From: Chitinophagales bacterium | GTDB lineage: Bacteria; Bacteroidota; Bacteroidia; Chitinophagales; JADIYW01 | Assembly: GCA_019694955.1 (NCBI GenBank) | Contig: JAIBAX010000028.1 | Coordinates: 1 to 59,360 of the forward strand | Direction of reading: 5' to 3' | Length of the DNA stretch: 59,360 nt | In this document: piece by piece, positions 46,415 through 56,746 of the stretch | Layout: each line of letters starts with the position of its first letter | Numbering within the stretch: the first letter of the stretch is position 1 | Notes under the pieces: generated by a model | Database searches by the model: none | The model's input: the letters and a program-made list of their open reading frames with translations, nothing else | What the model was told of the DNA's origin: nothing | Program-made: the position numbers and the translations under genes

Positions 46415-49400
46415 TTAATCAAAATCCAGGTCTAATCCCAATCCTCTTAACTCATGAACCAATACATTGAATGATTCCGGAACGTTTGGCTCAGGAAGGT
46501 TATCCCCTTTAACAATAGCTTCGTAAGCTTTTGCTCTACCAAAGATATCGTCAGATTTCACTGTAAGCAACTCCTGAAGGATGTTTGAGGCACCATAAGC
46601 TTCTAACGCCCATACTTCCATTTCTCCCAAACGTTGACCCCCGAACTGTGCTTTACCACCCAGTGGTTGTTGTGTAATCAATGAATATGGTCCAATGGAA
46701 CGAGCATGCATCTTATCATCTACCATGTGGCTTAGTTTCAACATATAGATAACGCCTACCGTTGTTTTTTGGTGGAATCTTTCTCCTGTTTCACCATCAT
46801 AGAGATAGGTATGACCTAAACGAGGTAACCCGGCTTTCTCGATATAATCTTCGATTTCTTCTACTGATGCTCCGTCAAAGATAGGTGTAGAGAATTTAAC
46901 ACCTAATTCTTTTCCTGCCCAGCCCAATACTGTTTCATATATCTGACCTAAGTTCATCCTTGAAGGTACCCCTAGTGGATTCAATACAATATCTACCGGT
47001 GTTCCGTCTTCGAGGAATGGCATATCTTCTACTCTGACGATTCTTGCCACGATACCTTTGTTTCCGTGACGACCTGCCATTTTATCTCCAACTTTAAGCT
47101 TACGTTTTTTTGCAACATAAACTTTTGCTAGTTTTAATACGCCGGAAGGAAGTTCGTCTCCAATACTGATATTGAATTTCTCTCTCTTAAAACGACCAAT
47201 TTCTTCGTTAGCCTTAATATTAAAGTTATGGATTAAGAACTTCAATAAATCATTGGTTTCGTCTTCTTTCACCCATTCGCGTGAATCGATTTCTTGGTAA
47301 TTTAAACCTCCTAAGACTTTCTCTGATAATTTTGTTCCTCTAGGTACAATTTCTTCGCCGTAGGTATTTTTGATACCTTGTGTCGTTTTACCGCCTACCA
47401 ATTGCATCAATTTCACCATAAGTACACGCTTGATATCTTCAAGATTGCGGAAATGTTCTTTTTCTAATTTCTCCAACTCAGATTTTTCTTTGTTTTTGAA
47501 ATTTTTATCTTTTTTCGCTTTTTGGAACAATCTTTTGTCAATTACCACACCATAAGTGGATGGTGGCGCTTTGAAGGAAGCATCTTTAACGTCTCCGGCT
47601 TTATCGCCGAAGATGGCTCTTAGAAGTTTTTCTTCCGGTGTCGGGTCTGACTCTCCTTTAGGTGTAATTTTTCCTATTAGGATATCGCCTTCCTTAACAT
47701 GTGCGCCGATTCTGATGATACCGTGTTCATCTAGGTGCTTGGTAGCTTCTTCTGAAACATTGGGAATATCATTGGTTAATTCTTCCTCACCTAATTTGGT
47801 ATCTCTGACATCCATTTCAAACTCGGTGATATGGATAGAGGTGAACAAGTCTTCACGCACCACTCTTTCCGAGATAACGATAGCATCCTCAAAGTTGTAC
47901 CCTTTCCAAGGCATGAAGGCTACTTTTAGGTTTCTACCCAAAGCCAATTCGCCTTTTTCTGTTGCATACCCTTCGCAAAGGATTTGTCCTTGCACGACCT
48001 TGTCTCCTTTTCTTACGATTGGACGCAAGTTGATACAAGAACCTTGGTTGGTACGTTTGAACTTGATTAAGTTATACGTTTTTATATCGTCTTCAAAGCT
48101 AACGATGCGTTCATCATCCGTTCTTTCATAGCGAATTTTAATTTCATTGGCATCCACATACTCAACGATACCATCTCTTTCAGCATTTAAGAGTACTTGA
48201 GAATCTTTTGCTACTTTTCCTTCAAGACCAGTCCCTACGATGGGTGCTTCTGGTTTTAACAAAGGAACGGCTTGACGTTGCATGTTTGATCCCATCAAGG
48301 CACGGTTGGCATCATCATTTTCAAGGAATGGAATCATAGAAGCTGAAACGCCTACAATTTGATTAGGTGCTACGTCCATGTATTCTAACTCATGCTCCTG
48401 ATGTTCATCTAAATCAACTACCGGGAAATCTCCTTGGAAACGACATTTTACTTTTCTGTCGATGAATTCTCCTTTGTCGTTAATAGAAACATTTGACTGA
48501 ACGATTGTTTTTGTATCTTCTTCTTCTGCACTTAAGTAGTTTACGGGTTGGTTCATGTCGACCTTTTTGTCCTTAATAGAACGGTAAGGTGTTTCGATGA
48601 ATCCCATTTTATTGATTTTGGCATGTACACAAAGTGTAGATATCAAACCGATATTAGGTCCTTCCGGTGTTTCAATAGTACAAAGACGACCATAGTGAGA
48701 ATAGTGAACGTCACGAACCTCGAAGCCGGCACGCTCTCTACTCAAACCGCCTGGCCCTAGTGCTGAAATTCTACGTTTGTGTGTTATCTCAGATAAGGGG
48801 TTTGTTTGGTCGAGGAATTGCGACAACTGGCTGGTTCCAAAGAAAGAGTTGATAACAGAAGATAAAGTACGTGCGTTAATCAAGTCGATAGGTGTAAACA
48901 CCTCATTGTCTCTCACATTCATTCTTTCACGGATGGTTCTTGCCATACGCGCTAAACCTACACCGAATTGTGCATACAATTGCTCTCCAACTGTACGAAC
49001 ACGTCTATTGCTTAAATGGTCAATATCATCAATTTCAGCTTTTTGATTAACTAGTTTGATGAGATAATTGATGATAGCAACGATATCCTCTTTAGTAAGA
49101 ACCTTTGTTTCATTATTAGGGTCGAGTTGAAGTTTTTTGTTTATCTTATAACGACCTACTTCTCCTAAATCATAGCGTTTATCGGAGAAGAATAATTTTT
49201 CGATGATACCGCGGGCGGTTTCTTCATCGGGAGGATCGGAACCTCTTAATTGTCTATATATATGTTGTAAGGCTTCAATTTCAGAGTTAGAGGTATCCTT
49301 TTGAAGTGTGTTGAAGATGATAGAATAGTCTTCTGTCAGGTCTTCTTTTTGGAGAATAATAGACTTCGCTTCGGAGTCTGCAATCAATAGGATATTATCT

Positions 49401-50242
49401 TCGTCTAGGATTGTATCGCGCTCAAGAATCACTTCATTTCTTTCGATAGATACTACCTCTCCGGTATCTTCATCTACGAAGTCTTCCATCCATGATTTTA
49501 AGACACGTGCTGCTAATTTGCGACCAATATTTGCCTGTAAATTTTTCTTGTTTACTTCTACTTCGTGCGCCAACCCGAACAATGTAAGGATTTCCTTATC
49601 TGTATCAAAGCCGATGGCACGTAATAGGGTGGTGACAGGGAATTTCTTCTTTCTGTCTATATAAGCATACATCACGTTATTGATGTCTGTGGCAAATTCC
49701 ATCCATGCTCCTTTGAAAGGAATAACACGAGCGGAATAAATTTTTGTCCCATTGGGGTGAAAACTCATTCCAAAGAATACGCCGGGAGATCTGTGCAATT
49801 GAGATACGACTACGCGTTCGGCACCATTGATGATAAAGGTACCTTTTTCGGTCATATAGGGAATATTTCCTAGGAACACATCTTGTACGATGGTTTGGAA
49901 ATCAATATGTTCTTCATCATTACAAGAAAGACGAAGTTTTGCTTTCAAAGGTACAGAATACGTCAACCCTCTGTCGATACACTCTTCCATAGAATATCTT
50001 GGTGGGTCGATGAAATAATCAAGAAACTCTAATAAGAATATGTTTCTTGCATCTGTAATAGGAAAGTTTTCAGCAAAAACGCGGAACAAGCCTTCGTTTT
50101 GTCTGTTGTCGGGAGTTGTTTCTAACTGGAAGAAATCTTTGAATGACTTTACCTGAATATCCAATAGATTGGGTGTTTGATAAAGATCTGCGCTTCTTCC
50201 GAAGTTGATTCGACCTGTATTACCTTTCACGATGTTGGTCAT
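46415..50242 (-). CDS. rpoB: DNA-directed RNA polymerase subunit beta
   Basis: A 1275-residue beta subunit. Family blocks include the rifampicin-region sequence [19 protein letters not shown] and [19 protein letters not shown], the catalytic-loop region [20 protein letters not shown], and the C-terminal clamp segment [19 protein letters not shown]. The rifampicin cluster looks wild type by eye. It is preceded by a 94-base gap after rplL holding a long perfect hairpin. Confidence 0.98.
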   Translation of the reverse strand: MTNIVKGNTGRINFGRSADLYQTPNLLDIQVKSFKDFFQLETTPDNRQNEGLFRVFAENFPITDARNIFLLEFLDYFIDPPRYSMEECIDRGLTYSVPLKAKLRLSCNDEEHIDFQTIVQDVFLGNIPYMTEKGTFIINGAERVVVSQLHRSPGVFFGMSFHPNGTKIYSARVIPFKGAWMEFATDINNVMYAYIDRKKKFPVTTLLRAIGFDTDKEILTLFGLAHEVEVNKKNLQANIGRKLAARVLKSWMEDFVDEDTGEVVSIERNEVILERDTILDEDNILLIADSEAKSIILQKEDLTEDYSIIFNTLQKDTSNSEIEALQHIYRQLRGSDPPDEETARGIIEKLFFSDKRYDLGEVGRYKINKKLQLDPNNETKVLTKEDIVAIINYLIKLVNQKAEIDDIDHLSNRRVRTVGEQLYAQFGVGLARMARTIRERMNVRDNEVFTPIDLINARTLSSVINSFFGTSQLSQFLDQTNPLSEITHKRRISALGPGGLSRERAGFEVRDVHYSHYGRLCTIETPEGPNIGLISTLCVHAKINKMGFIETPYRSIKDKKVDMNQPVNYLSAEEEDTKTIVQSNVSINDKGEFIDRKVKCRFQGDFPVVDLDEHQEHELEYMDVAPNQIVGVSASMIPFLENDDANRALMGSNMQRQAVPLLKPEAPIVGTGLEGKVAKDSQVLLNAERDGIVEYVDANEIKIRYERTDDERIVSFEDDIKTYNLIKFKRTNQGSCINLRPIVRKGDKVVQGQILCEGYATEKGELALGRNLKVAFMPWKGYNFEDAIVISERVVREDLFTSIHITEFEMDVRDTKLGEEELTNDIPNVSEEATKHLDEHGIIRIGAHVKEGDILIGKITPKGESDPTPEEKLLRAIFGDKAGDVKDASFKAPPSTYGVVIDKRLFQKAKKDKNFKNKEKSELEKLEKEHFRNLEDIKRVLMVKLMQLVGGKTTQGIKNTYGEEIVPRGTKLSEKVLGGLNYQEIDSREWVKEDETNDLLKFLIHNFNIKANEEIGRFKREKFNISIGDELPSGVLKLAKVYVAKKRKLKVGDKMAGRHGNKGIVARIVRVEDMPFLEDGTPVDIVLNPLGVPSRMNLGQIYETVLGWAGKELGVKFSTPIFDGASVEEIEDYIEKAGLPRLGHTYLYDGETGERFHQKTTVGVIYMLKLSHMVDDKMHARSIGPYSLITQQPLGGKAQFGGQRLGEMEVWALEAYGASNILQELLTVKSDDIFGRAKAYEAIVKGDNLPEPNVPESFNVLVHELRGLGLDLDFD

Positions 50243-50272
50243 AATTTATATGAATATAGTTGAGAAATAATG

Positions 50273-50306
50273 AAGTGTCTTATCAGAAAATTCTGATAAG
50301 ACACTT
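50273..50306 (-). promoter_or_regulatory. Long perfect hairpin between rplL and rpoB
   Basis: A 16-base perfect inverted repeat (AAGTGTCTTATCAGAA and its complement, two bases apart) lies 31 bases after the rplL stop and 31 before the rpoB start. No U-run follows on the minus strand, so it is not a standard terminator. It may be an attenuator or an RNase III-type processing site that sets the ratio of ribosomal protein to polymerase expression. Confidence 0.75.
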
Positions 50307-50336
50307 ATAATTTACGGATGAACCGTGGAGTAGAAA

Positions 50337-50711
50337 TTATTTAACTTCCACTTCAGCACCGGCCTCTTCCAATTTAGCTTTAAGATCTTCTGCTTCTGCT
50401 TTGCTAACGCCTTCTTTTACAGCCTTAGGAGCGCCATCTACTAAATCTTTTGCCTCTTTCAAACCAAGTCCTGTTAAGTCTTTAACTACTTTAACAACAC
50501 CTAATTTAGCTGCACCTGCACTTTTTAGGATTACATCGAAAGATGTTTTTTCTTCTACTACAGCAGCTTCGGCAGCAGCAGCAACTACTACAGGAGCAGC
50601 GGCAGCAGCAGGCTCGATGCCATATTCTGATTTTAAAATATCAGCCAATTCTTTCACTTCTTTTACAGAAAGGCTAACTAATTGTTCTGCGAATGCTTTT
50701 AAGTCTACCAT
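50337..50711 (-). CDS. rplL: 50S ribosomal protein L7/L12
   Basis: A 124-residue L7/L12 with the N-terminal dimerisation part, an alanine-rich hinge (about 36-55) and the C-terminal factor-binding domain ([20 protein letters not shown]). It lies 33 bases downstream of rplJ. Binds translation factors at the ribosomal stalk. Standard length. Confidence 0.98.
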   Translation of the reverse strand: MVDLKAFAEQLVSLSVKEVKELADILKSEYGIEPAAAAAPVVVAAAAEAAVVEEKTSFDVILKSAGAAKLGVVKVVKDLTGLGLKEAKDLVDGAPKAVKEGVSKAEAEDLKAKLEEAGAEVEVK

Positions 50712-50744
50712 TTTGACCTATTTTAATTTGGTTTAATAAATAAA

Positions 50745-51272
50745 TTAATTTTCTCTTTCAGATAATGTTTTGAGGATTCCTGCGATGGTACCGCCACTTG
50801 ATTGAAGTGCGCTGATAACGTTTTTCGCAGGTGATTGCAATAATCCGATAATCTCGCCGACCAATTCTTCTTTTGATTTCAGTGTTACCAATGCTTCTAA
50901 AGATTCTTCTCCCATGAAGACAGCTGAATCGATGTAGGCACCTTTAAGGGCTGGTCTTTCGACGTTTTCCTTTTTTCTAAAATCTTTTAATAATTTGGCA
51001 GGCACATTACCTGTAGAGGTAAACAAGATAGCTGTCGGACCAGCTAACACCTTATCTAAATCTTCACTATCTTTTCCGGCGATTGCGAGTGCTTTTTTAA
51101 TCAACGTGTTTTTCGCTACCTGCATTTGAACATCTTTTTCAAAACATGTTCTGCGTAGTTTATTGATTACTTCCACACTTAAACCAGAAGCATCTGTGAA
51201 ATAAAAATAAGATGAAGAACCGAACTTTTCAGCTAAGCTGTCGATGACGTTTTGTTTTTCAGCTTTGTTCAT
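50745..51272 (-). CDS. rplJ: 50S ribosomal protein L10
   Basis: A 175-residue L10, the base of the ribosomal stalk that carries L7/L12 dimers. N-terminal block LSVEVINKLRRTCFE and KNTLIKKAL are typical. The gap to rplA is only 38 bases, too short for the long L10 autoregulatory leader known from some bacteria. Regulation by free L10 is therefore not visible here. Confidence 0.97.
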   Translation of the reverse strand: MNKAEKQNVIDSLAEKFGSSSYFYFTDASGLSVEVINKLRRTCFEKDVQMQVAKNTLIKKALAIAGKDSEDLDKVLAGPTAILFTSTGNVPAKLLKDFRKKENVERPALKGAYIDSAVFMGEESLEALVTLKSKEELVGEIIGLLQSPAKNVISALQSSGGTIAGILKTLSEREN

Positions 51273-51310
51273 CTCTTTTGAATTTTTTAGGGTATTCCCC
51301 CATTAGATAA

Positions 51311-52006
51311 TTAAATTCCCGGAATGCTTTTGATATCTACTTCAATAGAAGGACTCATGGTTGTAGACATGAAAATACTTTTGAAGTAAGTACCTTTAGC
51401 GGCGGAAGGTTTCATTCTAGACAGCGTAACAATAAGTTCTTTCGCATTTTCGGCGATTTCCTTCTGTCCAAAATTGATTCTTCCGATTGAAGCGTGAACG
51501 ATACCAAATTTGTCCACCCTGAAAGCAATTTTTCCTTTCTTAACTTCCTTTACAGCATCGCCGACATTATCGGTAACTGTTCCGGATTTTGGGTTTGGCA
51601 TCAGGTTTCTTGGACCAAGAACTTTTCCTAGTCTACCGATTTTAGGCATGACGTTTGGGGAAGCAATAATTACATCGATATCTGTCCAACCTGAGTTGAT
51701 TTTGTCGATGAATTCGTCCAAACCTACGTAATCGGCACCTGCTGCTTTAGCATCTGCTTCTTTGTCCGGTGTACATAGAACCAAAACAGTTTTTGTTTTA
51801 CCAGTACCGTGTGGAAGGCTTACCGTTCCACGAATGGCCTGATCGGGTTTACGTGGATCCACACCCAAACGGATGTGTACATCCACTGAAGAGTTGAACT
51901 TCGTTGCGTTCACCTCTTTGGCTAAAGCAGCAGCTTGATCTAGCGAATAAGCTTTACCCTTTTCTACTTTAGCGTTTACAATTTTTCTTTTCTTTGTTAC
52001 CTTCAC
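51311..52006 (-). CDS. rplA: 50S ribosomal protein L1
   Basis: A 231-residue L1 that binds 23S rRNA near the E site. The blocks [20 protein letters not shown] and [20 protein letters not shown] are characteristic. It lies 25 bases after rplK. In many bacteria L1 represses its own operon by binding mRNA; no matching structure was identified. Confidence 0.98.
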   Translation of the reverse strand: MKVTKKRKIVNAKVEKGKAYSLDQAAALAKEVNATKFNSSVDVHIRLGVDPRKPDQAIRGTVSLPHGTGKTKTVLVLCTPDKEADAKAAGADYVGLDEFIDKINSGWTDIDVIIASPNVMPKIGRLGKVLGPRNLMPNPKSGTVTDNVGDAVKEVKKGKIAFRVDKFGIVHASIGRINFGQKEIAENAKELIVTLSRMKPSAAKGTYFKSIFMSTTMSPSIEVDIKSIPGI

Positions 52007-52031
52007 GGCATTACATTTTTGTGGTCAACAA

Positions 52032-52475
52032 TTAATTTTCCCAAGGTGCTGTACCGGAAACTGTAATACCCATGCTACGCGCTGTACCTGCTACCATCTT
52101 CATTGCTGAATCCATAGTAAAGCAGTTAAGGTCGGGCATTTTGATTTCTGCAATTTCCTTGACCTGGTCCCACGAAACAGAACCAACTTTCTTACGATTA
52201 GGTTGTTCTGATCCTTTTTTTGCCTTTGATGCTTCCAATAATAGGTTTGGAGTAGGCGGTGTTTTGATGACAAAGGAGAAGGATTTGTCTTTAAACACTG
52301 TGATTACTACCGGGCAAATTTTTCCCATTTTATCCTGTGTAGCAGCATTGAACTGCTTACAGAACTCCATGATATTCACCCCTTTAGAACCTAGAGCCGG
52401 CCCTACTGGAGGTGCCGGATTTGCCATTCCGCCTTTTACCTGAAGCTTGACAAAGGTTTCGATTTCTTTAGCCAT
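52032..52475 (-). CDS. rplK: 50S ribosomal protein L11
   Basis: A 147-residue L11 with the N-terminal proline-rich [20 protein letters not shown] block and a C-terminal rRNA-binding domain. It follows nusG by two bases. L11 organises the GTPase-associated centre. Confidence 0.98.
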   Translation of the reverse strand: MAKEIETFVKLQVKGGMANPAPPVGPALGSKGVNIMEFCKQFNAATQDKMGKICPVVITVFKDKSFSFVIKTPPTPNLLLEASKAKKGSEQPNRKKVGSVSWDQVKEIAEIKMPDLNCFTMDSAMKMVAGTARSMGITVSGTAPWEN

Positions 52476-52477
52476 AA

Positions 52478-53023
52478 TTACACTTTTTCAACTTGCATGA
52501 AATTCAACTCCACAGGAGTTTTCCTTCCAAATATTTTTACAATTACTTTTAACTTCTTCTTATCGTCGTAAATTTCTTCAATAGTACCATTGAAGTCATT
52601 GAATGGACCATCTGTAATTTTAACAGTTTCACCTACTAAGAATGGTTCGTTGACGCTGTCACCCATTTCTTGCATTTCATCCACTTTGCCGAGTATTCTA
52701 TTTACTTCAGACTTTCTCAATGGTGTAGGTCTATCTTTACCGAGGAAATGAATGACGCTGGTTGTATTCGCGATTGTTTGAATTATTTCGTCGTTCATTC
52801 TTACGGGATCTGCTTCAATCAGCAAGTAACCGGGATAGAAATTTCTTTCCTGAATTACTTTTTTTCCGTTTTTTAGTTTATATACTTTTTCGGTTGGTAC
52901 AAGGATTTGAGTAACGATTTCGCTCCATTTAGATCTGGATATTTCCATTTCTAGATAGTCTTTTAATTTTTTCTCTTTACCGCTTATAACCCTAAGCACA
53001 TACCACTTTTTATCTTCGCTCAT
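52478..53023 (-). CDS. nusG: Transcription termination/antitermination factor NusG
   Basis: A 181-residue NusG with the N-terminal RNAP-binding domain ([29 protein letters not shown]) and a C-terminal KOW domain ([18 protein letters not shown]). It lies eleven bases after secE. It links RNA polymerase to Rho or to the ribosome. Normal in length. Confidence 0.97.
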   Translation of the reverse strand: MSEDKKWYVLRVISGKEKKLKDYLEMEISRSKWSEIVTQILVPTEKVYKLKNGKKVIQERNFYPGYLLIEADPVRMNDEIIQTIANTTSVIHFLGKDRPTPLRKSEVNRILGKVDEMQEMGDSVNEPFLVGETVKITDGPFNDFNGTIEEIYDDKKKLKVIVKIFGRKTPVELNFMQVEKV

Positions 53024-53034
53024 TCTTTGGGATA

Positions 53035-53235
53035 TTAACCTGTAATTTTGTAAATCACTTCTTGGAACAATAGATTTGACACGCCATCCATCACACCTAT
53101 AACGAAAGCAATAATGACTGCTGCTATCAGCACTACTGCCGCACTTGCCCTTAGGTCTTCCCAGGTAGGCCAGCTTACCTTTGTCATTAATTCATTATAT
53201 GAATCTTTGATATATTGTTTAATACTTTCTAACAT
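53035..53235 (-). CDS. secE: Protein translocase subunit SecE
   Basis: A 66-residue, single-helix SecE. The amphipathic segment YIKDSYNELMTKVSWPTWED precedes a membrane helix (about 31-51). It stabilises SecY in the preprotein channel. Located between tRNA-Trp and nusG, the conserved bacterial arrangement. Confidence 0.95.
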   Translation of the reverse strand: MLESIKQYIKDSYNELMTKVSWPTWEDLRASAAVVLIAAVIIAFVIGVMDGVSNLLFQEVIYKITG

Positions 53236-53251
53236 GCTCGCGTGTTTGATG

Positions 53252-53322
53252 CACGGGTACTAGGATTCGAACCCAGATCAAAGGTTTTGGAGACCTCTAT
53301 TCTACCATTGAACTATACCCGT
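53252..53322 (-). tRNA. tRNA-Trp (CCA)
   Basis: A cloverleaf with acceptor ACGGGTA/TACCCGT, anticodon loop TCTCCAAAA giving CCA, and GGTTCGAATCC T-arm. It lies between tuf and secE. The CCA tail is not encoded. Confidence 0.95.
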
Positions 53323-53327
53323 ATAGA

Positions 53328-53370
53328 CTAAATGAAGGCCTTGAGTTATCCTCAAAAGCCTTCATTTTAG
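53328..53370 (-). terminator. Possible hairpin terminator or processing site between tuf and tRNA-Trp
   Basis: Arms at about 53328-53339 and 53358-53370 (CTAAATGAAGGC and its near complement) form a stem of about 10 bases with a long loop. The tail on the minus strand is only moderately T-rich, so it may be a tRNA-release or attenuation structure rather than a full terminator. Confidence 0.5.
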
Positions 53371-53382
53371 CTATGTTTACAA

Positions 53383-54570
53383 TTATTTAATAATATCAGA
53401 TACCTTACCGGCACCAACTGTTCTACCACCTTCACGGATAGCAAAACGAAGACCTTTTTCCAAAGCTACTGGGTAGATAAGTTGTACAGTAAGTGAAATA
53501 TTATCACCTGGCATAACCATCTCAACACCTTCTGGCAATGAAATTTCTCCGGTAACGTCAGTTGTTCTTAAGAAGAACTGAGGTCTGTATTTGTTAAAGA
53601 ATGGTGTATGACGTCCACCTTCTTCTTTTGAAAGTACGTACACTTCAGCTTTAAATTCAGTATGTGGAGTGATAGTACCTGGCTTACAGATTACCATACC
53701 TCTTTTGATATCAGTTTTTTCGATACCTCTCAACAACAAACCTACGTTGTCTCCGGCTTCACCGCTATCTAAGATTTTACGGAACATCTCAACACCTGTA
53801 CAAGTAGAAGTCATAGATTTTTCTTGAAGACCTACGATTTCAACTGGGTCACCAGTTTTAACGATACCTCTTTCAATTCTACCAGTAGCAACTGTACCAC
53901 GACCTGTGATAGAGAATACGTCTTCTACAGGTAAAAGGAAAGGTTGGTCGATTGGACGAGGAGGAACTGGAATCCAAGAGTCAACAGCATCCATTAATTG
54001 GTTGATAGCTGCAACGCCGTCTGCTTCTCCGTTCAATGCTTTAAGTGCAGAACCTTGGATTACAGGGATATTATCGCCATCGAACTCATAGAAGCTCAAC
54101 AAATCACGAATTTCCATTTCTACTAGCTCTAACAACTCAGGGTCGTCAACTAGGTCAACTTTATTCATGAATACCACTAACTGAGGAACACCTACCTGAC
54201 GTGCAAGAAGGATGTGCTCACGAGTTTGAGGCATTGGACCATCTGTAGCAGCAACTACAAGGATAGCGCCGTCCATCTGAGCAGCACCAGTTACCATGTT
54301 TTTCACGTAGTCAGCGTGACCTGGACAGTCAACGTGTGCATAGTGTCTAGCATCTGTTTGATACTCTACGTGAGCAGTGTTGATGGTGATACCTCTTTCT
54401 TTTTCTTCTGGAGCGGAGTCGATAGAATCATAATCTTTCTTCTCTGCGAGACCTCTTGATGCCAATACGTCAGTAATTGCAGCAGTCAAGGTAGTTTTAC
54501 CGTGGTCAACGTGGCCGATTGTACCAATGTTTACGTGCGGCTTATCTTTTACGAATTTTTCTTTAGCCAT
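53383..54570 (-). CDS. tuf: Elongation factor Tu
   Basis: A 395-residue EF-Tu with G1 motif GHVDHGKT at 19-26, the DCPGHADY G3 block, and NKVD G4. It delivers aminoacyl-tRNA to the ribosome. It sits between a tRNA-Thr and tRNA-Trp in one direction, so the tRNAs and tuf are likely cotranscribed and processed. Only one copy is in the window. Confidence 0.98.
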   Translation of the reverse strand: MAKEKFVKDKPHVNIGTIGHVDHGKTTLTAAITDVLASRGLAEKKDYDSIDSAPEEKERGITINTAHVEYQTDARHYAHVDCPGHADYVKNMVTGAAQMDGAILVVAATDGPMPQTREHILLARQVGVPQLVVFMNKVDLVDDPELLELVEMEIRDLLSFYEFDGDNIPVIQGSALKALNGEADGVAAINQLMDAVDSWIPVPPRPIDQPFLLPVEDVFSITGRGTVATGRIERGIVKTGDPVEIVGLQEKSMTSTCTGVEMFRKILDSGEAGDNVGLLLRGIEKTDIKRGMVICKPGTITPHTEFKAEVYVLSKEEGGRHTPFFNKYRPQFFLRTTDVTGEISLPEGVEMVMPGDNISLTVQLIYPVALEKGLRFAIREGGRTVGAGKVSDIIK

Positions 54571-54625
54571 GGCTAGAAATTTTTAATACTTTATTTAATT
54601 AATAGATTCAACAATAACAATTTTG

Positions 54626-54697
54626 AGCCAATGATGGGAATTGAACCCACGACCTCTTCCTTACCAAGGAAACGCTCTACCCCTGAGCTACATCGGC
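54626..54697 (-). tRNA. tRNA-Thr (GGT)
   Basis: Acceptor GCCGATG/CATTGGC, anticodon loop CTTGGTAAG giving GGT, and T-arm GGGTTCAATTCCC. Last of four tRNAs upstream of tuf. Confidence 0.95.
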
Positions 54698-54792
54698 TTG
54701 GATTTTTCAAGGAGAAAGCTACATGCCGTTTGACAGGTGTCATTTTCCTCAAGATGGTCGTAGACTGTCAAAACAATCAACCATCATTGCAG

Positions 54793-54865
54793 AGCGGGAG
54801 ACGAGGCTCGAACCCGCGACCCTCAGCTTGGAAGGCTGATGCTCTACCAACTGAGCTACTCCCGC
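54793..54865 (-). tRNA. tRNA-Gly (TCC)
   Basis: Acceptor GCGGGAG/CTCCCGC, anticodon loop CTTCCAAG giving TCC, T-arm CGGGTTCGAGCCTCG. 73 bases. Confidence 0.96.
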
Positions 54866-54892
54866 TTAATAAACAATAACTGCAAAGATTGG

Positions 54893-54975
54893 TGGGGCGT
54901 GATGGATTCGAACCACCGAAGGTAAAAACCAGCAGATTTACAGTCTGCCCCATTTGGCCACTCTGGTAACACCCC
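54893..54975 (-). tRNA. tRNA-Tyr (GTA)
   Basis: A class II tRNA of 83 bases with acceptor GGGGTGT/ACGCCCC, anticodon loop CTGTAAATC giving GTA, and a long variable arm. Lies between tRNA-Gly and tRNA-Thr. Confidence 0.96.
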
Positions 54976-54987
54976 AATTAAACTACG

Positions 54988-55061
54988 AGCCAGTGGAGGG
55001 ATTCGAACCCCCGACCAGCTGATTACAAATCAGCTGCTCTGGCCAACTGAGCTACACTGGC
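54988..55061 (-). tRNA. tRNA-Thr (TGT)
   Basis: Acceptor GCCAGTG/CACTGGC and anticodon loop ATTTGTAAT giving TGT. First tRNA of the cluster, closest to the predicted promoter. Confidence 0.96.
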
Positions 55062-55130
55062 AGTCTAAAAATAATATCTTTGCAAGAACTTTTTGAGGTC
55101 ACTTTTTAACCCGTCCTCAAATTTGGCTCG

Positions 55131-55138
55131 CAAATGTA
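55131..55138 (-). promoter_or_regulatory. Candidate -7 element for the tRNA-tuf operon
   Basis: TACATTTG on the minus strand matches TAnnTTTG and lies 70-77 bases before the first tRNA, with a T-rich stretch about 20 bases upstream. This fits a strong promoter for the stable-RNA and tuf transcript, though the -33 element is not a clean TTTG. Confidence 0.5.
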
Positions 55139-55172
55139 CGACATTATTTTTAAAGAAAAAAATACCTTAATA

Positions 55173-55472
55173 TTAATTTTTGATTTTTGTTTTATGTTTT
55201 GTTAATTGTCGACGGATAGATTCTACCGCCAAATCGACAGATTCTTCAAAAATCTCTGAAGTTTCGCGGGCAACAAGGGTTGCACCGGGAATATGTGTTT
55301 TCAAAACAACTACTTTTTCTTTTACTTGAGCATTCATATTGCTGAGGCTCAATACCACGTCGGCATTGATAATATTATCATAGAAGGTGTTCAGTTTGTT
55401 TACTTTCTTGTCAATAAAGTCGATTAATTTTTGATCTGCATCGAAATGCAGTGATTGAACCTGAATTTTCAT
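55173..55472 (-). CDS. hpf: Ribosome hibernation-promoting factor, short form
   Basis: A 99-residue S30AE-domain protein (MKIQVQSLHFDADQKLIDFI). The length matches the short HPF/YfiA class with no dimerising C-terminal extension. It binds the 30S subunit in stationary phase. Position downstream of the xer recombinase and upstream of the tRNA cluster is common in Bacteroidota. Confidence 0.93.
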   Translation of the reverse strand: MKIQVQSLHFDADQKLIDFIDKKVNKLNTFYDNIINADVVLSLSNMNAQVKEKVVVLKTHIPGATLVARETSEIFEESVDLAVESIRRQLTKHKTKIKN

Positions 55473-55482
55473 AACTTTTGTT

Positions 55483-56394
55483 TTAAGCCTTTGGATGTGA
55501 TAATTTATAAATTTCCTTTAGTTGCTCTATGGTATTGTGTGTGTATACCTGTGTTGATGCTAAACTGGAATGCCCGAGCAACTCTTTAATATCATTCAGT
55601 TTTGCTCCCCGATTGGATAAGTGTGTGGCGAAGCTATGTCTCAACACGTGCGGACTTTTCTTCTCTACTGTACTACATAAACTCAAATATTTTTTGGTGA
55701 TTCGATAAACATAATTTGCATAAAGTGGTTCTCCTTTTTCAGTAACAAACAAATAATCTCTCTTGTTCGGATGCGCGCTGAAAAAATCGTTTTGTAATGT
55801 TAAAAATTTCTCCATCATATAAATCATATCAGTACTTAATGGCAATATTCTTTCCTTATTACCTTTTCCCAATACTTTAAGTTCCCTTTTGACAAAATTT
55901 ATATCTGCAATCTTAATATTGATTAATTCTTGCCTTCTTAAACCTGTATTGTAAAGCATTTCAATAATGAGTCGATCCAAGTTTCCGGAATAATCATCTG
56001 AAAATTCGCCATGGGTATTTTCCAGCATGTTATTGATTCCCTTTTCAGGAACGAATTTTGGCAATCGCTCTGGAATTTTGGGTGTAGAAATTTTATCTGC
56101 GGGATTGGTTTTCAAAACATTCTTCAACTGTAAAGTCTTAAAATAAGTTTTTAAGGCCGACAGTTTCCGCTTTATTGAACTGGGTAGTGTGTCTTTTTCG
56201 ACCAACTCAACTATCCATGAGCGTATATGCTTGGAAGTAAGCGACTGAATGTGGTCAGGTGATTCGAGGGTAAGGTTGTAATGTTCAGACAAGAATGATG
56301 CAAATTGTTTTACATCATTCATATAAGAAATCAGTGTGTTAGGGGAATAACGTTTCTCGTACTTTAGGTAGCTTTCAAATCCTTCTAAAAACAT
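55483..56394 (-). CDS. Tyrosine recombinase of the XerC/XerD type
   Basis: A 303-residue tyrosine recombinase. The core catalytic set is visible: Arg153 (TGLRRQE), Lys177 (GKGNK), His249 and Arg252 (HVLRHSF), His275 (LLGHSS) and Tyr284 (QVYTH). The N-terminal SAM-like domain is about 1-90. Most likely a housekeeping Xer that resolves chromosome dimers, not an integrase, because it sits in the rpsU-hpf block with no mobile-element context. Whether it is XerC or XerD cannot be settled. Ten bases precede hpf. Confidence 0.9.
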   Translation of the reverse strand: MFLEGFESYLKYEKRYSPNTLISYMNDVKQFASFLSEHYNLTLESPDHIQSLTSKHIRSWIVELVEKDTLPSSIKRKLSALKTYFKTLQLKNVLKTNPADKISTPKIPERLPKFVPEKGINNMLENTHGEFSDDYSGNLDRLIIEMLYNTGLRRQELINIKIADINFVKRELKVLGKGNKERILPLSTDMIYMMEKFLTLQNDFFSAHPNKRDYLFVTEKGEPLYANYVYRITKKYLSLCSTVEKKSPHVLRHSFATHLSNRGAKLNDIKELLGHSSLASTQVYTHNTIEQLKEIYKLSHPKA

Positions 56395-56396
56395 AA

Positions 56397-56432
56397 TAGC
56401 TTAACTCCTTTTTGAAATCAGAAGTTAAGCTA
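56397..56432 (-). promoter_or_regulatory. Hairpin just before the xer start codon
   Basis: Inverted repeat TAGCTTAACT with its complement (arms 56397-56406 and 56423-56432) ends two bases before the ATG; the start codon lies in a T-rich tail TTATGTTTTTAG. It may end rpsU transcripts or hide the xer ribosome-binding region. Confidence 0.6.
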
Positions 56433-56456
56433 CTAAATTATTTTAAAAAAAACAAA

Positions 56457-56648
56457 TTAATCTTCGTCTCTTTTCATTTTTTCTCTGTAAACAGCTTTTA
56501 AGACAGTGGTTCTTTTTTCAATAGAAGGCTTTGTAAAAGATTGGCGATTACGAATTTGCTTCATAATTCCTGCTTTTTCGAACTTCTTTTTGTAGTTTTT
56601 TAAAGCTCTGTCTAATGATTCTGCATCTCTTGCGTCGATGATCAACAT
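56457..56648 (-). CDS. rpsU: 30S ribosomal protein S21
   Basis: A 63-residue S21, with the block ESLDRALKNYKKKFEKAG and basic C terminus typical of the family. In Bacteroidota S21 takes part in control of Shine-Dalgarno recognition. It stands first in a likely rpsU-xer-hpf unit with a -7 box upstream. Confidence 0.95.
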   Translation of the reverse strand: MLIIDARDAESLDRALKNYKKKFEKAGIMKQIRNRQSFTKPSIEKRTTVLKAVYREKMKRDED

Positions 56649-56680
56649 ATTTTACTTTCTTTTATTTTTAAAATGAAGTG

Positions 56681-56688
56681 CAAAGATA
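56681..56688 (-). promoter_or_regulatory. Candidate -7 element for rpsU
   Basis: TATCTTTG on the minus strand matches TAnnTTTG, 33-40 bases upstream of the rpsU ATG. The -33 element is not evident. Confidence 0.45.
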
Positions 56689-56746
56689 ATATTCTTTTTA
56701 TAGATTTCTATCACTTAACGATTTTTTTATAAGCACAAATCGCTCA

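Noticed and set aside
47556..48131. 191-codon open frame antisense to rpoB
   Set aside because: Sits wholly within the conserved rpoB coding region and has no recognisable motif; an antisense shadow.
54631..54977. Short open frames across the tRNA genes (e.g. 54631-54879 plus, 54777-54977 minus)
   Set aside because: They translate tRNA sequence and give the typical spurious peptides of tRNA regions (GRGFEPRLP).
55483..56394. Tyrosine recombinase as a sign of an integrated element
   Set aside because: No attachment-site repeats, phage or conjugation genes nearby; the rpsU-hpf context and housekeeping motifs favour a Xer protein.
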